This document shows positions 41,781 through 53,052 of a stretch of 64,000 bases of DNA, one piece after another. Location: NCBI GenBank assembly GCA_026770025.1, contig JAMXDE010000006.1:1364001-1428000 (forward strand). Reading direction: 5' to 3'. The first letter of the stretch is position 1. The number at the start of each line of letters is the position of its first letter. The position numbers and the translations under genes are program-made. The notes under the pieces were generated by a model, which saw only the letters and a list, made by a program, of their open reading frames with translations, was not told the DNA's origin and searched no databases. This DNA comes from Craspedostauros australis (lineage: Eukaryota > Bacillariophyta > Bacillariophyceae > Mastogloiales > Achnanthaceae).

Positions 41781-42875
41781 TGTGTTGCGGTCTTGTTGTT
41801 GTTGTTGTCACGTCAGATCAGTGTGAAAGTACCTTGATGGTCGTCTGATGCATGCATGAAGGGAGGGTGGGTGGGTGGGTCGATGTGCCTGGTCTTCCTG
41901 ACATGCGTTGTCCTGCGGCGCGGTCGACGTTGCGTCTTTGTGTTCTGTGGAATCATTTGCGCGCCATGGTCGAGATTTGCTTGGTTTGGTGTTAGCGTCT
42001 GTACAACCATCGGTGTGGGGGCAATTCATCTCGATTCACGAACACCCCGATTCGTGGAATGACCGTGCACGTGTCTGTGTGTGTCGCAGGAGCATAAATG
42101 ATGACCTCGACTAAAACCAAAACATCTTCGTTGTGACACTCTTGCTGCACGCTCCAAGCACGAAAGATAGGTCGTGATTTGTGCGTGGTTGGTGAAGAAA
42201 TAACGGACGCAGTCACAGAGAGGGGAATGGTAAATTTATTGCGCAGCAGAAGGACCAAGAACAGAGAGAGAGAAGAGGGGCACATGCCGAAAGGAACAAA
42301 GAAGAGGGGGTCCTCGAGATGACCGCTCACCAAACAAAACAAGGAACTCGAAACGACGAAACAGGCGAACAACCCGGGGACTCAAAAGCCACGACAACAG
42401 TGGAGGTCCAAAGCGACTGGGGGTGCAACTGTAACGATCGGACAAGCGAAGCAGGAGCAGAAGCACATCCATTCTTCCGACACAATCACAACCACACACT
42501 CCACACCCCACAACATACTCGCGTTTGCTATTCGAAGTGTGACAGTGTCGACAACAGCAGCAACAACAGCAACAACAGCAATAACAGCAGACAAGGGACA
42601 AGGAACGAAGGCCAAGGCGACGGAATCAGTGATCGATCCGTCGATCCATCGAGCCTGGCAGCTTCCCCCCACTTCTTGACGCAGCGATACTCAGCAACAT
42701 TCCTCCTTGTGACTCTGGATTGTTCACTTGAGGTGCGCTCAGTTCATTCCGAGAGTCTTGCTCAACTCGTCCTCGGCCTCTCTCACTTCCGAGCAGAGCA
42801 GAGTCAAGCACAGAAGAGATAGCACAGCATATCAATACCATAGGCAGACAGCGCGGCTAGCGACGACGCACCAAG
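41781..42875. promoter_or_regulatory. Divergent 5' region, FYV7-like / TPR gene
   Basis: 1.1 kb between starts. It holds the G-quadruplex motif (41861-41879), a CAACAG-type tandem at about 42551-42592, and an AGCAGAGCAGAG word at 42791-42803 just upstream of the TPR gene. No gene is supported. Confidence 0.45.
41861..41879 (+). promoter_or_regulatory. G-quadruplex-forming motif with single-base loops
   Basis: Five GGG runs are separated by single A or T bases (GGGAGGGTGGGTGGGTGGG). This type is known to fold into very stable parallel quadruplexes. It lies 81 bp upstream of the FYV7-like start codon, on the strand that is template for that gene, so it could affect its transcription. Role is inferred. 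Confidence 0.75.
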
Positions 42876-45800
42876 ATGCCGAAAAAGAAAAAGTCCAGCG
42901 GCAGCAGCGCTGCTGGCAGAAGGAGCGACGATGAGGGCGACGCGGAGGGGCGTGGCTCCAAGAATGCCAAATCCCTCAGGAAAAAGTCCAAGGACAGGAA
43001 ATCAAAGAGGTCCAAGGACAAGAAGGCGGCCTCCACATCTGACCCAGCGCCGTCCGCCAGCAAGCACCAGCAACCGGAGAAGAAGAAGCGAGGCTTGTTC
43101 GGTGCGCTCTCCAAGATGCGCTCCAAGCGCGATGTCGACGGCAAGCAGGGGAAGTCCGGCAAGCACAGCAACATCGGCGGCAGCAGCAGCAACCACAGGC
43201 ATTCCAAGCAGACCTCACGGCAGGATGACCAAGTTATGGAGGACGACGACATACTGGAAGCCGAAGAATCATACCTTCCGAACGACCCCCGCCATTCGGA
43301 TCACGGACGGCCGCCCATCGGGGTCATCAACGCGAGTCAGAACGACGACGACGGCATCGTGTCGGAAATGGGAGAAGGCATAGCGGACGACCAGCACGAC
43401 AGCGATCATGACCATGGTGCGCACATCAACCGCAACGGCGCCGACGTCGGCTACGACACGGGGACCAGCGAAGAAATTCTGGAGGACGACGACATTGACA
43501 TGGATGACGATATCATCACCACACCGCATCGCAAGGACGTGTGCTTTGACAATCCCAGGCATCCCGGCACGCAGGAATGGACCAAAATCATACAGCAGAT
43601 ATGCTGGCACACGCCGAAATTCGCCGACACCGAGTACTCCCCGCCCATCTACAAGGCCATCAAAAAGCAGTGCAAGGGACGTCGTTTCCTCGTGCGTCAC
43701 AATCCCACCACCAACGATGCCTGGCGGGAGGCCACCAAGCCGGAGGTCATTGAAATATTCGGGGAATGCTACAACAATGAGCGCAGCAAGGGATCGCCGG
43801 ATGAAATGGACTCCATGAACGGTGACTCCTCCTCGCTCAATGATTCCGCCAAGCACTCCGAGGCCAGTCTCTCGGTGGGTGATCTCATCATGGACAAGGA
43901 AAATGCTAAAGCAAAGACCGACGGCAAGACCAAACCCAGCAAGGACAAAGACAAGGACAGGCAGGAGCCCAAGGAACGGTCAACATCGAAGCGCGGCGGC
44001 AGGCAACGGAATGGATCCAAGCAAGCGTCGCCCAACCCGCCCAACAATGACCAGCACAAGTACCACCAGCAGCAGGCCCAACGGAAGAACAAGCTCACGG
44101 GAAGGCAAAGCACCACCAGTCCGCAGACGATGGAGAGCGGCGATACGTCGCCTGTTTCCATCTCGCCGACGCAATCCTGCGAGGATTTGGCGGATCCGTT
44201 GCTGCAGTCCTGCATAGAGCATTGTCGTCGGGCGCAGGAATTGGGATCGCCGTACGCCTCCGATATCTCCAAAGTTAACAGGGGCCGTCTCGTCGAGCAC
44301 AAGATGGAAATCCTCAACACCATCATCTCCAGATCGCCGCAGATACGAAGCATGCAGCATCCCAATTCCAATGTCACGCAGCTGCATTCGCAGCTGCAAG
44401 CGCTTCAGGAAACCATACTCAAAATACAATACGCCAACCTCGCGTCTCTCCTGCAACCCATCGAGCAGATGGAGCACGAACTGCAGGACTACTTCCAGGT
44501 CCTCATCAATTCTTCCAGCTCCAAATCGCTAGAGATTTCGCTGCAGCAACTCACGCAGAGCATGGGGGCGACGACGACGGGGGGCATGGGCCAGGGATCC
44601 ACCGATCATTCCAAGAGCGCATCGCGCGCGAAGCATCTGCGATCGATACCCATCATGTCGGAGCACAACCAGGCAGCGGACACCAGACGCAAGGCGACCA
44701 AGCAGGATCCCACGGGCAACAAGGCGGCATTCAAGGAAAGCAATCACAACAACGATATTGAGAATGGCCATGTCAACAGGGACAGCAGCAAGAAGCAGCT
44801 GCAGCAGCAGCAAGATGTGTCCGAATACGACGAAGTGGAGATGACCGAATCCAACAACTGCGACGACGATATCGATGAGGAGTTCTTGCTCCAGGAGGAC
44901 GACGTCAATGAAATCGAATCGCTCGAAAACGGTCCGGGCGGGTCCTTCGCTGAACCAGACGACGGCGCCATGCCGGAAGGCTTCGAGGGATCCTACAACA
45001 TGAACGAGGGGTTGAATTTGAAGCTCAACTCCTCCGACGATTTGGAAAATTCGCACGTCCTCGAATTGCACCACAGCCCCGATGATGACATGAGCAGCGT
45101 CGGACGATCGACGCGGGGATACGACTTTGGCAGTCAAGGATTCGATTACCGCGGTGATGACGACGACGAGGATCGGTACGAGCACCACAACACGGGCACG
45201 TCGGAAGACGACGACGACGATGAAGATTACGAAGAGGAAGAGGTCATGGAGGGCGAAGAAGACGAGATGCTGAACGGCACCGACGAAGATGACAGTTCGA
45301 GGACCAGTTCCAGCTCCTCCACGGACGAAAACGAGAAACGACGCTCTGGTGGCAACAAGAAGAAGAAGGGCGGTGATGACAACGCCGAGGCGCCGATCAA
45401 TCCCAAGGTGGAGCATTTCTTTGATCGTCTCAATCATTTCTTCGAGGTCCGGCGCAAGGTGGAGGAACGAGCGCAGCTCATGGACCCGTCCTCCAAAATC
45501 GAGAATCTGAAATTGAAACTGCATTCCGGCGGCATCGCACGCAACAAGACGAAATTCAAGAAGGAGTACCAGCAGCACGACCTGGAGGACCGCGTCGTTC
45601 AGAACCTTGACGATCTGTACGAGGCGGCGCAGCAGGCCCACCCGGCGTTGAAACGGGTGCTGGATCAGCTGGCATGCGAGGTCAAGGGATTGGACATCAC
45701 ATCCTGCATCCTGTCGAGCTTGAAGCCGCGACCGCGCGCGTACGAGAAAGCACGCGAAGAGTACATCGACCGCGTGCCAGGTCCCAGCGAATCCTGGCTA

Positions 45801-47900
45801 TACGATATCGTGCGCTGCAGCGTCATTTGCAAATCGTACAAGCAAATGTCGGATGTCAACAAGTGGTTAGGAAAGAAGGTGCACATCGTCAGATGCAAGA
45901 ACCGGTTTGCGCAACCCGCCTTCAACGGGTACCGCGATTTCTTGTACCACGTCTCCATTCCGTACCAGGATGAGCTGGCGCACATTTGCGAAATCCAGGT
46001 CCATCACAAGGACATGAAGGCCCTGGATGATCAGTTCGGATTGCCGAAGCATCTGGAATTCTTCCGCTCTGCATTTGCCAACAGCAACCGCGACAAGGAG
46101 AAGACGCTGAAGGACCTCAAGCTGCTGAACAAGTACGGCACCATGGAAGGACCGTTGCTGGCCAAGGTCATGCGATCGAAGGATTGCGAGCAGCTGAATT
46201 TGTTCGCGGGCATTTGTCGCGAAAAGCTGAATGAATTCGATCGGGCGTTGGAGCTGTACCGCCGGCTCCTCATGATGCAGGAGGATAGCGTGGGCAGGGA
46301 GCACGAAGATGTCGCCAGCACGTATCTGAACATAGGCCTCGTGCTGGGCATGATGGGTGAGACGGACGAATCGTTACTGAACCTTCAAAAGGCTCTGGCG
46401 ATTCAAGAGATGGTGCTTGGCGCAGAGCATCTCAAGGTCGCAGAATCGTACCGAGAAATCGGCCACATGCTCAGCAAGAAGGGCGATTTCGACGGTGCGC
46501 TGGAGCAACAGCGCAAGGCATTGCGGATTCGCCAAAACTTGCTGGGCAACCAGCACTTCCTCGTGATCAACTCGTTGCAGGACATCGGCCATTCCTACCG
46601 CGACCAGGGTGACTACAAGGCGGCTGTTTCGGAATACAACAAGGCACTGCTGATACAGGCGGATGTGCTGGGACCGCAGCACACCGACGTTGCATCCACG
46701 CATGCCATGATGGGAAACGTCCTGTGTCTGCAAGGCGAATACGATCGTGCCATGGATGAGCACCGTCGCGCGCTGGATATTCGGGAGGCTGGGATGGGAA
46801 AGAACCATCCCATGACGGCGAAGTCTCACACAGACATTGGCATCGTGCAGTACTACAAAGGCGATTACGAAGTTGCGGAATGGAGGCACCGCAAGGCGTT
46901 GCGCATCCGCGAGGCCATCCTGGGCAAGGATCACGAAGTTTGCGCCTCGTCGTACAGCAAGCTCGGCGAGGTTCTTTGCAAGAAGGGGCATTACCAGAAG
47001 GCTCTGAAGGAGGTGCATCGTGGATTGACGATTCGCGAAAATACGCTGAGTCGCGACCATCCCATGACGGCATGCTCCTTCATCGATATCGGTGACATCC
47101 ACATGGTCACAGGAGATTACGAAGACGCGCTGCAGGAGTACCGACGTGCCATGGTGATCCGCGAGAGCATACTGGGTGATCAGCATCCGGACACGGCAGC
47201 GGCGTACACTGCTGTCAGTTTGGCAATGTCGAAAAAGGGTGACCACAAAGCGGCTTTGGCACAAAGCCACAGGGCGGTGGAGATTCTGGAGAACGTGCTG
47301 GGGAAGAGCCACCCCAAGACCGCAGCGGGATACGCCAGTCTGGCAGACGCTCTCATGGCCAAAGGCGACAAGGATCAGGCGCTGACGGAGCACAGGAAGG
47401 CACTGGCCCTTCGAGCCAATGTCCTCTCGAAGGACCACCCGGACACGGCATCCTCGTGCGCCAGCATCGGGAGGTTGCTTCTGGACAAGGGCGACATTGT
47501 TGGCGCAGCCGTGGCTTTCGGCCAGGCGCTTGCCATTCAGAATGCGCTGTGCGGCGATGATCATCCGGAGACGGCCACAGCAAGACTTAACATGGGCCGC
47601 GTGTACGTCGCCAAGAGAGAGTTCGACGATGCGCTGGACGCGATGCAAACAGCCGTCGTCATCCAGCTCGCGTCGTTTGGCAAGCAGCACTTCATGACTG
47701 CCATTGCATACAGCCTCTTAGGTTCCATCCACAGCATGATGGAGAACTACGAGCAGGCTCAAACAGAACACCAGAGGGCGTGCGAGATACGCGAAGCTGT
47801 GCTGGGTGCGAAGAATAAGATGACCCTGCTCTCGAAGAAGAAGCTGCAAATGGCGATCGATGAAGAAACCGAAGAAGAATTGGAGGCGCCGTCCTCGTAG
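42876..47900 (+). CDS. DUF6824-like + RelA/SpoT-like + 13 TPR protein
   Basis: A single 5-kb exon encodes 1,674 aa (ATG at 42876). A Lys/Ser-rich start with basic motifs (PKKKKSSG) is followed by an acidic region. At about 221-301 comes a domain resembling the diatom-rich DUF6824: DVCFDNPRHPG, YKAIKKQCKGRRFLV, KPEVIEIFGECY. A long acidic, disordered linker follows. At about 928-1068 is a RelA/SpoT-type nucleotidyltransferase fold: DIVRCSVI, KNRF, FNGYRDFLYHV and CEIQVHH, equivalents of the RelA D..R, GYxS and EIQ motifs. From about 1101 to 1658 there are 13 consecutive 42-residue TPRs of kinesin-light-chain type (GDYEDALQEYRRAMVIRESI). A scaffold combined with a possible nucleotide-handling domain is the simplest reading; ppGpp synthesis is not shown. 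DNA binding by the DUF6824-like part is inference. Confidence 0.85.
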   Translation: MPKKKKSSGSSAAGRRSDDEGDAEGRGSKNAKSLRKKSKDRKSKRSKDKKAASTSDPAPSASKHQQPEKKKRGLFGALSKMRSKRDVDGKQGKSGKHSNIGGSSSNHRHSKQTSRQDDQVMEDDDILEAEESYLPNDPRHSDHGRPPIGVINASQNDDDGIVSEMGEGIADDQHDSDHDHGAHINRNGADVGYDTGTSEEILEDDDIDMDDDIITTPHRKDVCFDNPRHPGTQEWTKIIQQICWHTPKFADTEYSPPIYKAIKKQCKGRRFLVRHNPTTNDAWREATKPEVIEIFGECYNNERSKGSPDEMDSMNGDSSSLNDSAKHSEASLSVGDLIMDKENAKAKTDGKTKPSKDKDKDRQEPKERSTSKRGGRQRNGSKQASPNPPNNDQHKYHQQQAQRKNKLTGRQSTTSPQTMESGDTSPVSISPTQSCEDLADPLLQSCIEHCRRAQELGSPYASDISKVNRGRLVEHKMEILNTIISRSPQIRSMQHPNSNVTQLHSQLQALQETILKIQYANLASLLQPIEQMEHELQDYFQVLINSSSSKSLEISLQQLTQSMGATTTGGMGQGSTDHSKSASRAKHLRSIPIMSEHNQAADTRRKATKQDPTGNKAAFKESNHNNDIENGHVNRDSSKKQLQQQQDVSEYDEVEMTESNNCDDDIDEEFLLQEDDVNEIESLENGPGGSFAEPDDGAMPEGFEGSYNMNEGLNLKLNSSDDLENSHVLELHHSPDDDMSSVGRSTRGYDFGSQGFDYRGDDDDEDRYEHHNTGTSEDDDDDEDYEEEEVMEGEEDEMLNGTDEDDSSRTSSSSSTDENEKRRSGGNKKKKGGDDNAEAPINPKVEHFFDRLNHFFEVRRKVEERAQLMDPSSKIENLKLKLHSGGIARNKTKFKKEYQQHDLEDRVVQNLDDLYEAAQQAHPALKRVLDQLACEVKGLDITSCILSSLKPRPRAYEKAREEYIDRVPGPSESWLYDIVRCSVICKSYKQMSDVNKWLGKKVHIVRCKNRFAQPAFNGYRDFLYHVSIPYQDELAHICEIQVHHKDMKALDDQFGLPKHLEFFRSAFANSNRDKEKTLKDLKLLNKYGTMEGPLLAKVMRSKDCEQLNLFAGICREKLNEFDRALELYRRLLMMQEDSVGREHEDVASTYLNIGLVLGMMGETDESLLNLQKALAIQEMVLGAEHLKVAESYREIGHMLSKKGDFDGALEQQRKALRIRQNLLGNQHFLVINSLQDIGHSYRDQGDYKAAVSEYNKALLIQADVLGPQHTDVASTHAMMGNVLCLQGEYDRAMDEHRRALDIREAGMGKNHPMTAKSHTDIGIVQYYKGDYEVAEWRHRKALRIREAILGKDHEVCASSYSKLGEVLCKKGHYQKALKEVHRGLTIRENTLSRDHPMTACSFIDIGDIHMVTGDYEDALQEYRRAMVIRESILGDQHPDTAAAYTAVSLAMSKKGDHKAALAQSHRAVEILENVLGKSHPKTAAGYASLADALMAKGDKDQALTEHRKALALRANVLSKDHPDTASSCASIGRLLLDKGDIVGAAVAFGQALAIQNALCGDDHPETATARLNMGRVYVAKREFDDALDAMQTAVVIQLASFGKQHFMTAIAYSLLGSIHSMMENYEQAQTEHQRACEIREAVLGAKNKMTLLSKKKLQMAIDEETEEELEAPSS

Positions 47901-48282
47901 GTGAGGGATGCGGAATGGAAGGAACGTACTGTACGCATTACACGAGTATAGCGTGTTAGCAAGCTAACGAGAAATGAACATACGGATACAATTACTGTAC
48001 GGATGCGCGAGGTGCCGCTTTTCGAGTTATGTAATGCGAGCGACACTCCCACTTGCCGTGTGCTTGAACCACACCCTCGGACTGTGCTACGATCTATACC
48101 TTGCTGTAAATAGTACAAGTAGAGTGTTGCATTGTGGTACTCCACAGGTACGCGTATGGGAACGATAACTTGGTCTGATTCCATCCCAGCGAACAGTATT
48201 GTTGCCACAACGTCACTTGGCATATGTATGTACCTGTTCCAGGCATCACTTGTGCGTACGGCGGTGCCATGCCCCGTAGTTT
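47901..48282. other. Convergent 3' spacer
   Basis: 382 bp between the stops of the TPR gene and the three-exon unknown gene. No gene or element is recognised. Confidence 0.45.
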
Positions 48283-50303
48283 CTATGATGTGCTCTGTGG
48301 CTTTGGAAACATGGTGCGGATGTAGTGTGCCAACAAGGTCTGGTAGGACGCCCAAATCATCTTCCCTTCTTCGGCGAGCGATGCAGACGTCATGGCCACC
48401 TCGCCTTCTCCAGATTCATCCGAATTCACGCTGCTGTCACCCTCCTGACGCTTGGACTTGGCCGATACTGCATCGCCTAGTTCCTTGCTGCATTTCCAAA
48501 GCAAAATCAGGCCCTGCAGTCCGCTCCAAAGATCCATCTCGGGGGTCGGTAGCTGCAGCTCAGTGAGGTACGATCGCAAGGCATGCTGGTAGGACTTTTC
48601 CAACGATTCATCCTCGGTCGAACGAGCCGGCATATTGGGGCTGTGACTCATCTCGACTCGAGCGCGGAACAGGCGCAGATGAAGCAGTTGCTGCAACTGT
48701 GATGGCAGGCATTCGAAGGCATCCTTGTCATCGATGAAGTTTGGCAGGTTGCCGTGGTGTCTGGCTGCATTTGAGAAGAGCGATGGTCCACCGGTTCCGT
48801 ATTGAGATGGATTCGATGCTCCATTCGTACCCACCGCACCGTTGTTTGTGGCTGGGCTTGCTATAGCATGGCGTTTGTTTGCTTGGTGGTGGTGGTGTTC
48901 GTGTTGAGGGTAATGCGGAGCGTGGTAGACCGGATAATACGCTGTTGGTGGCGGCGTTGGACGCTTCGCGCCACTGGCGGAACCTGGCGTGGCATGGTGG
49001 CCCGTGGCGGCGCTGGGAGCTGGCATAATGGCGGCATGTTCCACGCCATGAGCAGGATGCTGTGCCTGTTGATGTGCGGGGAGCATGTGACGCGGATGAG
49101 AATTAGGATAAGGGTGGACGTGCCCATGCGGATGTCCGTGAAGTCGGTAGGCATCATGCATGGGTGGCTGGTGATTGGGAGTGGCGTAAGGCTGGTTTGG
49201 CTGTTGCGTTTTGCTGAGATCCACCGGGGCCATTCTAACGGCGGTGGTTGCCGCACCTGCCGTTGGTGCTGCCACTACCACCGCTCCAGCTACAGTCGCA
49301 GCCGGCGTTGCTGCCGCGGGCGCGGTTCCAGCTGGTGTCTGGGCGGTCGCTGTGACGGGCCCGGGCGTGGATGCGGACGGTGGAGATGGCGACGCAACAG
49401 AATATACAGGCGTTCCAGACTGTTTGCTCCGCACGACATTCTGGAATATCCTGAGCTGGTTGACAGCGATGGCATGGTAAGGGTGGGAGTGATCCCGTTC
49501 CATCGCATGCCACAGTTCGACGATCTTGTCCTTGAATTTGTGATACCTGTTCTTTCCCGTGGGTTGGCTGAAGTTGGCAGCGACTCCGCCGTAGATGGCA
49601 TGAAAGGCCCTGAACCAGCTATTCGAGTCCTTGTGTGATGCCACCGGGGTGTGCGGCGCCCCCGAAGACTCCAAGCAATCCAAGATCACGGAAAGGAACT
49701 GGAGAACGGCGGGGAGTGTATGGTGGATAGGCGAGTATGCGAGCAGAGCGAGAAGTGGTGAGCGTCTCAACATGCGCGGCAATCGATCCAATCGATCAAG
49801 GACAATTTGGCGCGTACGGCACAGAGTCGGCGCGTATTGAATGCCCATGGTAGACAAGGAAGCATCGCGCTGGTGCTATGCCATACGTACCGCTTGATAA
49901 TCTGCTGTGACCAGATGCTTGACTCTGGGAAAGAATCGCCGTCTGTCTGGTGGGCTTTCATGCTGTGGCAGTGGCGTTGGCGGCTGCCCCAGCTCCACTT
50001 CACCTGTCGCATGATGAAGGGGGACTGTGTGGACATGCATCGGGTAGATATTGAAAGAGGAAAAAGAGAGAGAGAGAAGATGCGGCACAGAAGAGTAAAG
50101 GAATGAATGGTGATGGTGAGACATGGAAGGTTGTAGCGGTGCAGGATCGTGGCTGGAGTAACATTTGTATGCTGTGCTGTGTTGTGTTGTGCTGTGCTGT
50201 GCTCGAACATCTTCTTTCAAATACTGGTGTCATAATGTTCAGTTGTTTTCACATTAGACTCACCTTCTTCTGGCTTGGAGGTTGGATCTTGTGCCTCACT
50301 CAT
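48283..50303 (-). CDS. Three-exon protein of unknown function, Pro/His-rich centre
   Basis: Exons 50303..50264, 50003..49891 and 49698..48283 join in phase (introns GTGAGT-CAG 260 nt and GTACGT-CAG 192 nt) into 522 aa starting MSEAQDPTSKPEEG. The N-terminal third is ordered-looking: FFPRVKHLVTADYQAFLSV, WFRAFHAIYGG and a basic-aromatic segment KNRYHKFKDKIVELW. The centre is Ala/Pro/Thr-rich and then His/Pro-rich (HGHPHGHVHPYPN). The C-terminal quarter is helical (LQQLLHLRLFRARVEM, SYQHALRSYLTELQ, LWSGLQGLILLWKCSKELG). The layout resembles transcriptional or RNA-binding regulators, but no family is recognised. An alternative start without the small exons (ATG at 49848) would lose the conserved-looking join. 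Confidence 0.6.
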
Positions 50304-51538
50304 CGTTCGAGCAATGTAAGAGAGTAGAGCAGAGCAGAGTAGAGTAGTCGTCCTTGCTTTGGCTATGCCGCGACGATGGATGTGCGCAGTGATTGGAGAT
50401 CGGTGGCGACAAACTGCGTACTGCAGCAAAGGTTGCGCTCGACGTCGATGTCAATTTGTTGTCTTTGCACGATGGAACTGTCGCGATGACGTTGATGCTC
50501 TTTGCAGCTCTCTCCTGTGTTGTCTCTCTGTCCTCGATCGAAGCTCAATTGCTGGAGTGCGAAACCTCGATTGTTTCCAAGTTGTGGGGGAAGACAAAGG
50601 GGGTGGGGTGTTGTGATTGTGGTGTGGACACGACGTTTCCCTTGTTTTGCTGTTCTCCTGTTTTCTTGTGCTGTTGATGGGACAACCCAACGGATACGGT
50701 CATGCTGTTTGACTCTTCTTCGTTGCGCACGAAACAACCACACACAACACGGGTACGAGGCAGTGCTCGTTTTGGGATCATGCTTCGTCTTCTTTGTGTC
50801 CGTAGGAGTCAGTGAGTCGTACAAGTCCAAGTCATCGAGACAAACGAAACAGACAGCTGCAGCCTCTTTCTGGTTGTGACAGATACGGATCGACATTTTT
50901 CCCGCAAACTCCAAGCAAGGACTGCACAATCATCTCCACATAGTACTATTGTGGAGGTACCTACATCGGTATCGGAAAAGATCTGAAACAAAGTTAGCAT
51001 GAGATCTCGCAACTCTTTCTGGTGCCATCAGCATTCGTTCGATCTTGGTTCTTCGCACCATATCCTTGCGGGGGAAGGCGTAGCATGTGTGGCCATCACA
51101 GTCCCAGATTCAGCGTTGCTCCTGCTGTTGCTGCTGCTGCACATCGATGTCCTGACTCCAACCGACATGTATGTGAGAGGTCTCCGGATTCATCGAAGGT
51201 TCACTCGAGTCCATCCGTACTACCATACCGATAGCAATATTATCCAGACGATCTGCGGAGTGAAATCACCAGCACCATTCTTTCCGCAGGTTCCACGTGG
51301 CAGACACCTGCACTTCGCCTGTCGAGCGTGTACGTTGCTACACTTCGGCTTCGATTCACAAGGAGGCAACAAAATAGAGCACTGCGTGTGATACGGCACG
51401 CACGTCGATGTTGTGTTGAGCTGTGAGGAGGAGATATTGAGTAGAGTATTCTACTCTAAATACAAGCGCCCGCACAATCACAAAATGAAAGGTGCCGATG
51501 ATCGTCATGATGCGATTTCACCAGAAACCAAAAAGGAA
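50304..51538. other. Upstream region, no supportable gene; purine-rich AGAGTA/AGAGCA tandem
   Basis: Directly upstream of the three-exon gene start is a tandem of AGAGTA/AGAGCA units (50321-50346). An inverted repeat TAGAGTA-TTC-TACTCTA lies at about 51442-51458, next to tRNA-Phe. Other frames look random. Confidence 0.5.
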
Positions 51539-51611
51539 TGCTTTGACCGTGAATCGAACACGGGGCCTCAAGATCTTCAGTCTTGCGCTCTCCCAACTGA
51601 GCTATCAAAGC
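51539..51611 (-). tRNA. tRNA-Phe (anticodon GAA)
   Basis: A 73-nt cloverleaf on the minus strand with full stems: acceptor GCTTTGA/TCAAAGC (7 pairs), D stem GCTC/GAGC, anticodon stem CAAGA/TCTTG with loop CTGAAGA (GAA, phenylalanine), and T arm CCGTG-TTCGATT-CACGG. Discriminator A, no intron, no encoded CCA. A T5 terminator follows (AAAAA on the plus strand at 51530-51534). Confidence 0.95.
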
Positions 51612-53052
51612 TGTTGTTGCAATGTTGGAACAAGTTCAAATTCAACTACTTTTTTGAGTTCTCCCCTCTTCTTTTCTTCCTTTTTCGTTTTGTTCCTCCG
51701 CGCCGAACTGTCCCTGTTGTCGTGGTTGTACTGGAATGTTCCTGAATCTTCAAGCAAATCCACAACCAGTCCACGCGGAGACTCCGTTGAATCTTTTTTC
51801 TACCTCGAGGAGCTGACGGCGCTGTTTCGCGCGTGTCAACGATGTGAAGTAATATCGCAATGTTGCCGGACAGGTGAAACAATCCCCCGTTGCGACTTCG
51901 CCATGTGCACGTTGCGGTCTTGCGTGCAAAAACCAACAGAAGCACGAACGAGGGTTTACTGTTGGTACGAACAAAACCGCGATTGGATCTTTCGTCACGA
52001 CTGCGGAAGTGTCACGAGGTGTTCGGGACTTGAAATTTAGTATCGCCAACTGCGATGATACACACGTAATATAACGGTCATTGGCACACATGTTGTCACA
52101 GATGTGAAGAAGTTGTAAGTAAAAGAACATGTGGAACCGTTGTTCTTGTGGAAGGAGGAAACAACGGATACCCTGTCGTGCGCTGCGGTGGGGAAAGTCA
52201 TCACCAACATCTTCATGTGTGTTGTGTGGTGCTGCAAACGTACGTGCAAACATAGACACACACGCACACGCAAACGGAAGAGCTGGAGGATTTTTCCGCC
52301 CAGCGCGTATCTCGTGATGGGGTCGCCAAAGCAACAAAAAGAGTGAGTGAGAACGATTGGGAATTTTCTAAAATTTGAACTCGGAAGGACGGGAATACAG
52401 CATACTCGTGGGCAGAGTGGCCTCCGCCACGAGCGTTTGGTGTTCGTTTCCTCGATTATTTGTTGCGGTTGATGTCGGAGCTCCTCTCTCTCGTTGGCTC
52501 CGTTTTCTCGCATCGCTTCTTCTCGGCGATCTGACGGAACAACAAGTCACGGCCAAACGAAAAAGGTATCAAAACACGCGCCAACGTAGCACGTAAATGC
52601 TGCGCGCGACAACGAATCTCTCAGTGCACCGCAACCGTGACGAATCACGCTGCGCGCCACAGTGTTCGACCAGTTTCCCTTGTTTCCCCAACAAGTTGAC
52701 AAAGACACGATTGTGGCTTCACAAGTCCACTCCGCCACATCCTTGAAGCGCATCGGAACGGTGAAATCAAGGACCACCGAAACCGGGATACGAGCACGAA
52801 AGGAAGCCACAATTTGCATGGCAACATTTATCTTTCGGCATCTTTCCGAGGCCACACGGAACACGAACCAAACCAAGCTCACATCCCTCGTTCGCGGGAA
52901 CGAGAAGCAACATCCTTGCGGCGAAGGACGAAGACAACCGGAGACAGCGAACGTGGATCCACCCACACGACAAGAACGTGCGTGACAGAGGCAGTGACAT
53001 TAGCATAGTTGATCGTACAAACAGAGACATAGAAGCACAGACGCACGGCAAG
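51612..53052. other. 1.4-kb stretch upstream of the lipase gene
   Basis: Only unremarkable short frames on both strands. The lipase frame stays open a further 75 bp upstream of its ATG. No domain, RNA gene or repeat family was recognised. Confidence 0.4.

Noticed and set aside
46374-47690. Open frame antisense to the TPR repeats
   Set aside because: It repeats with the TPR period and is a shadow of the 42-residue units.
49699-49848. ATG at 49848 as the start of the unknown three-exon protein
   Set aside because: Two upstream exons with consensus splice sites join in exact phase and begin at a clean ATG, and the alternative N-terminus is intron sequence.
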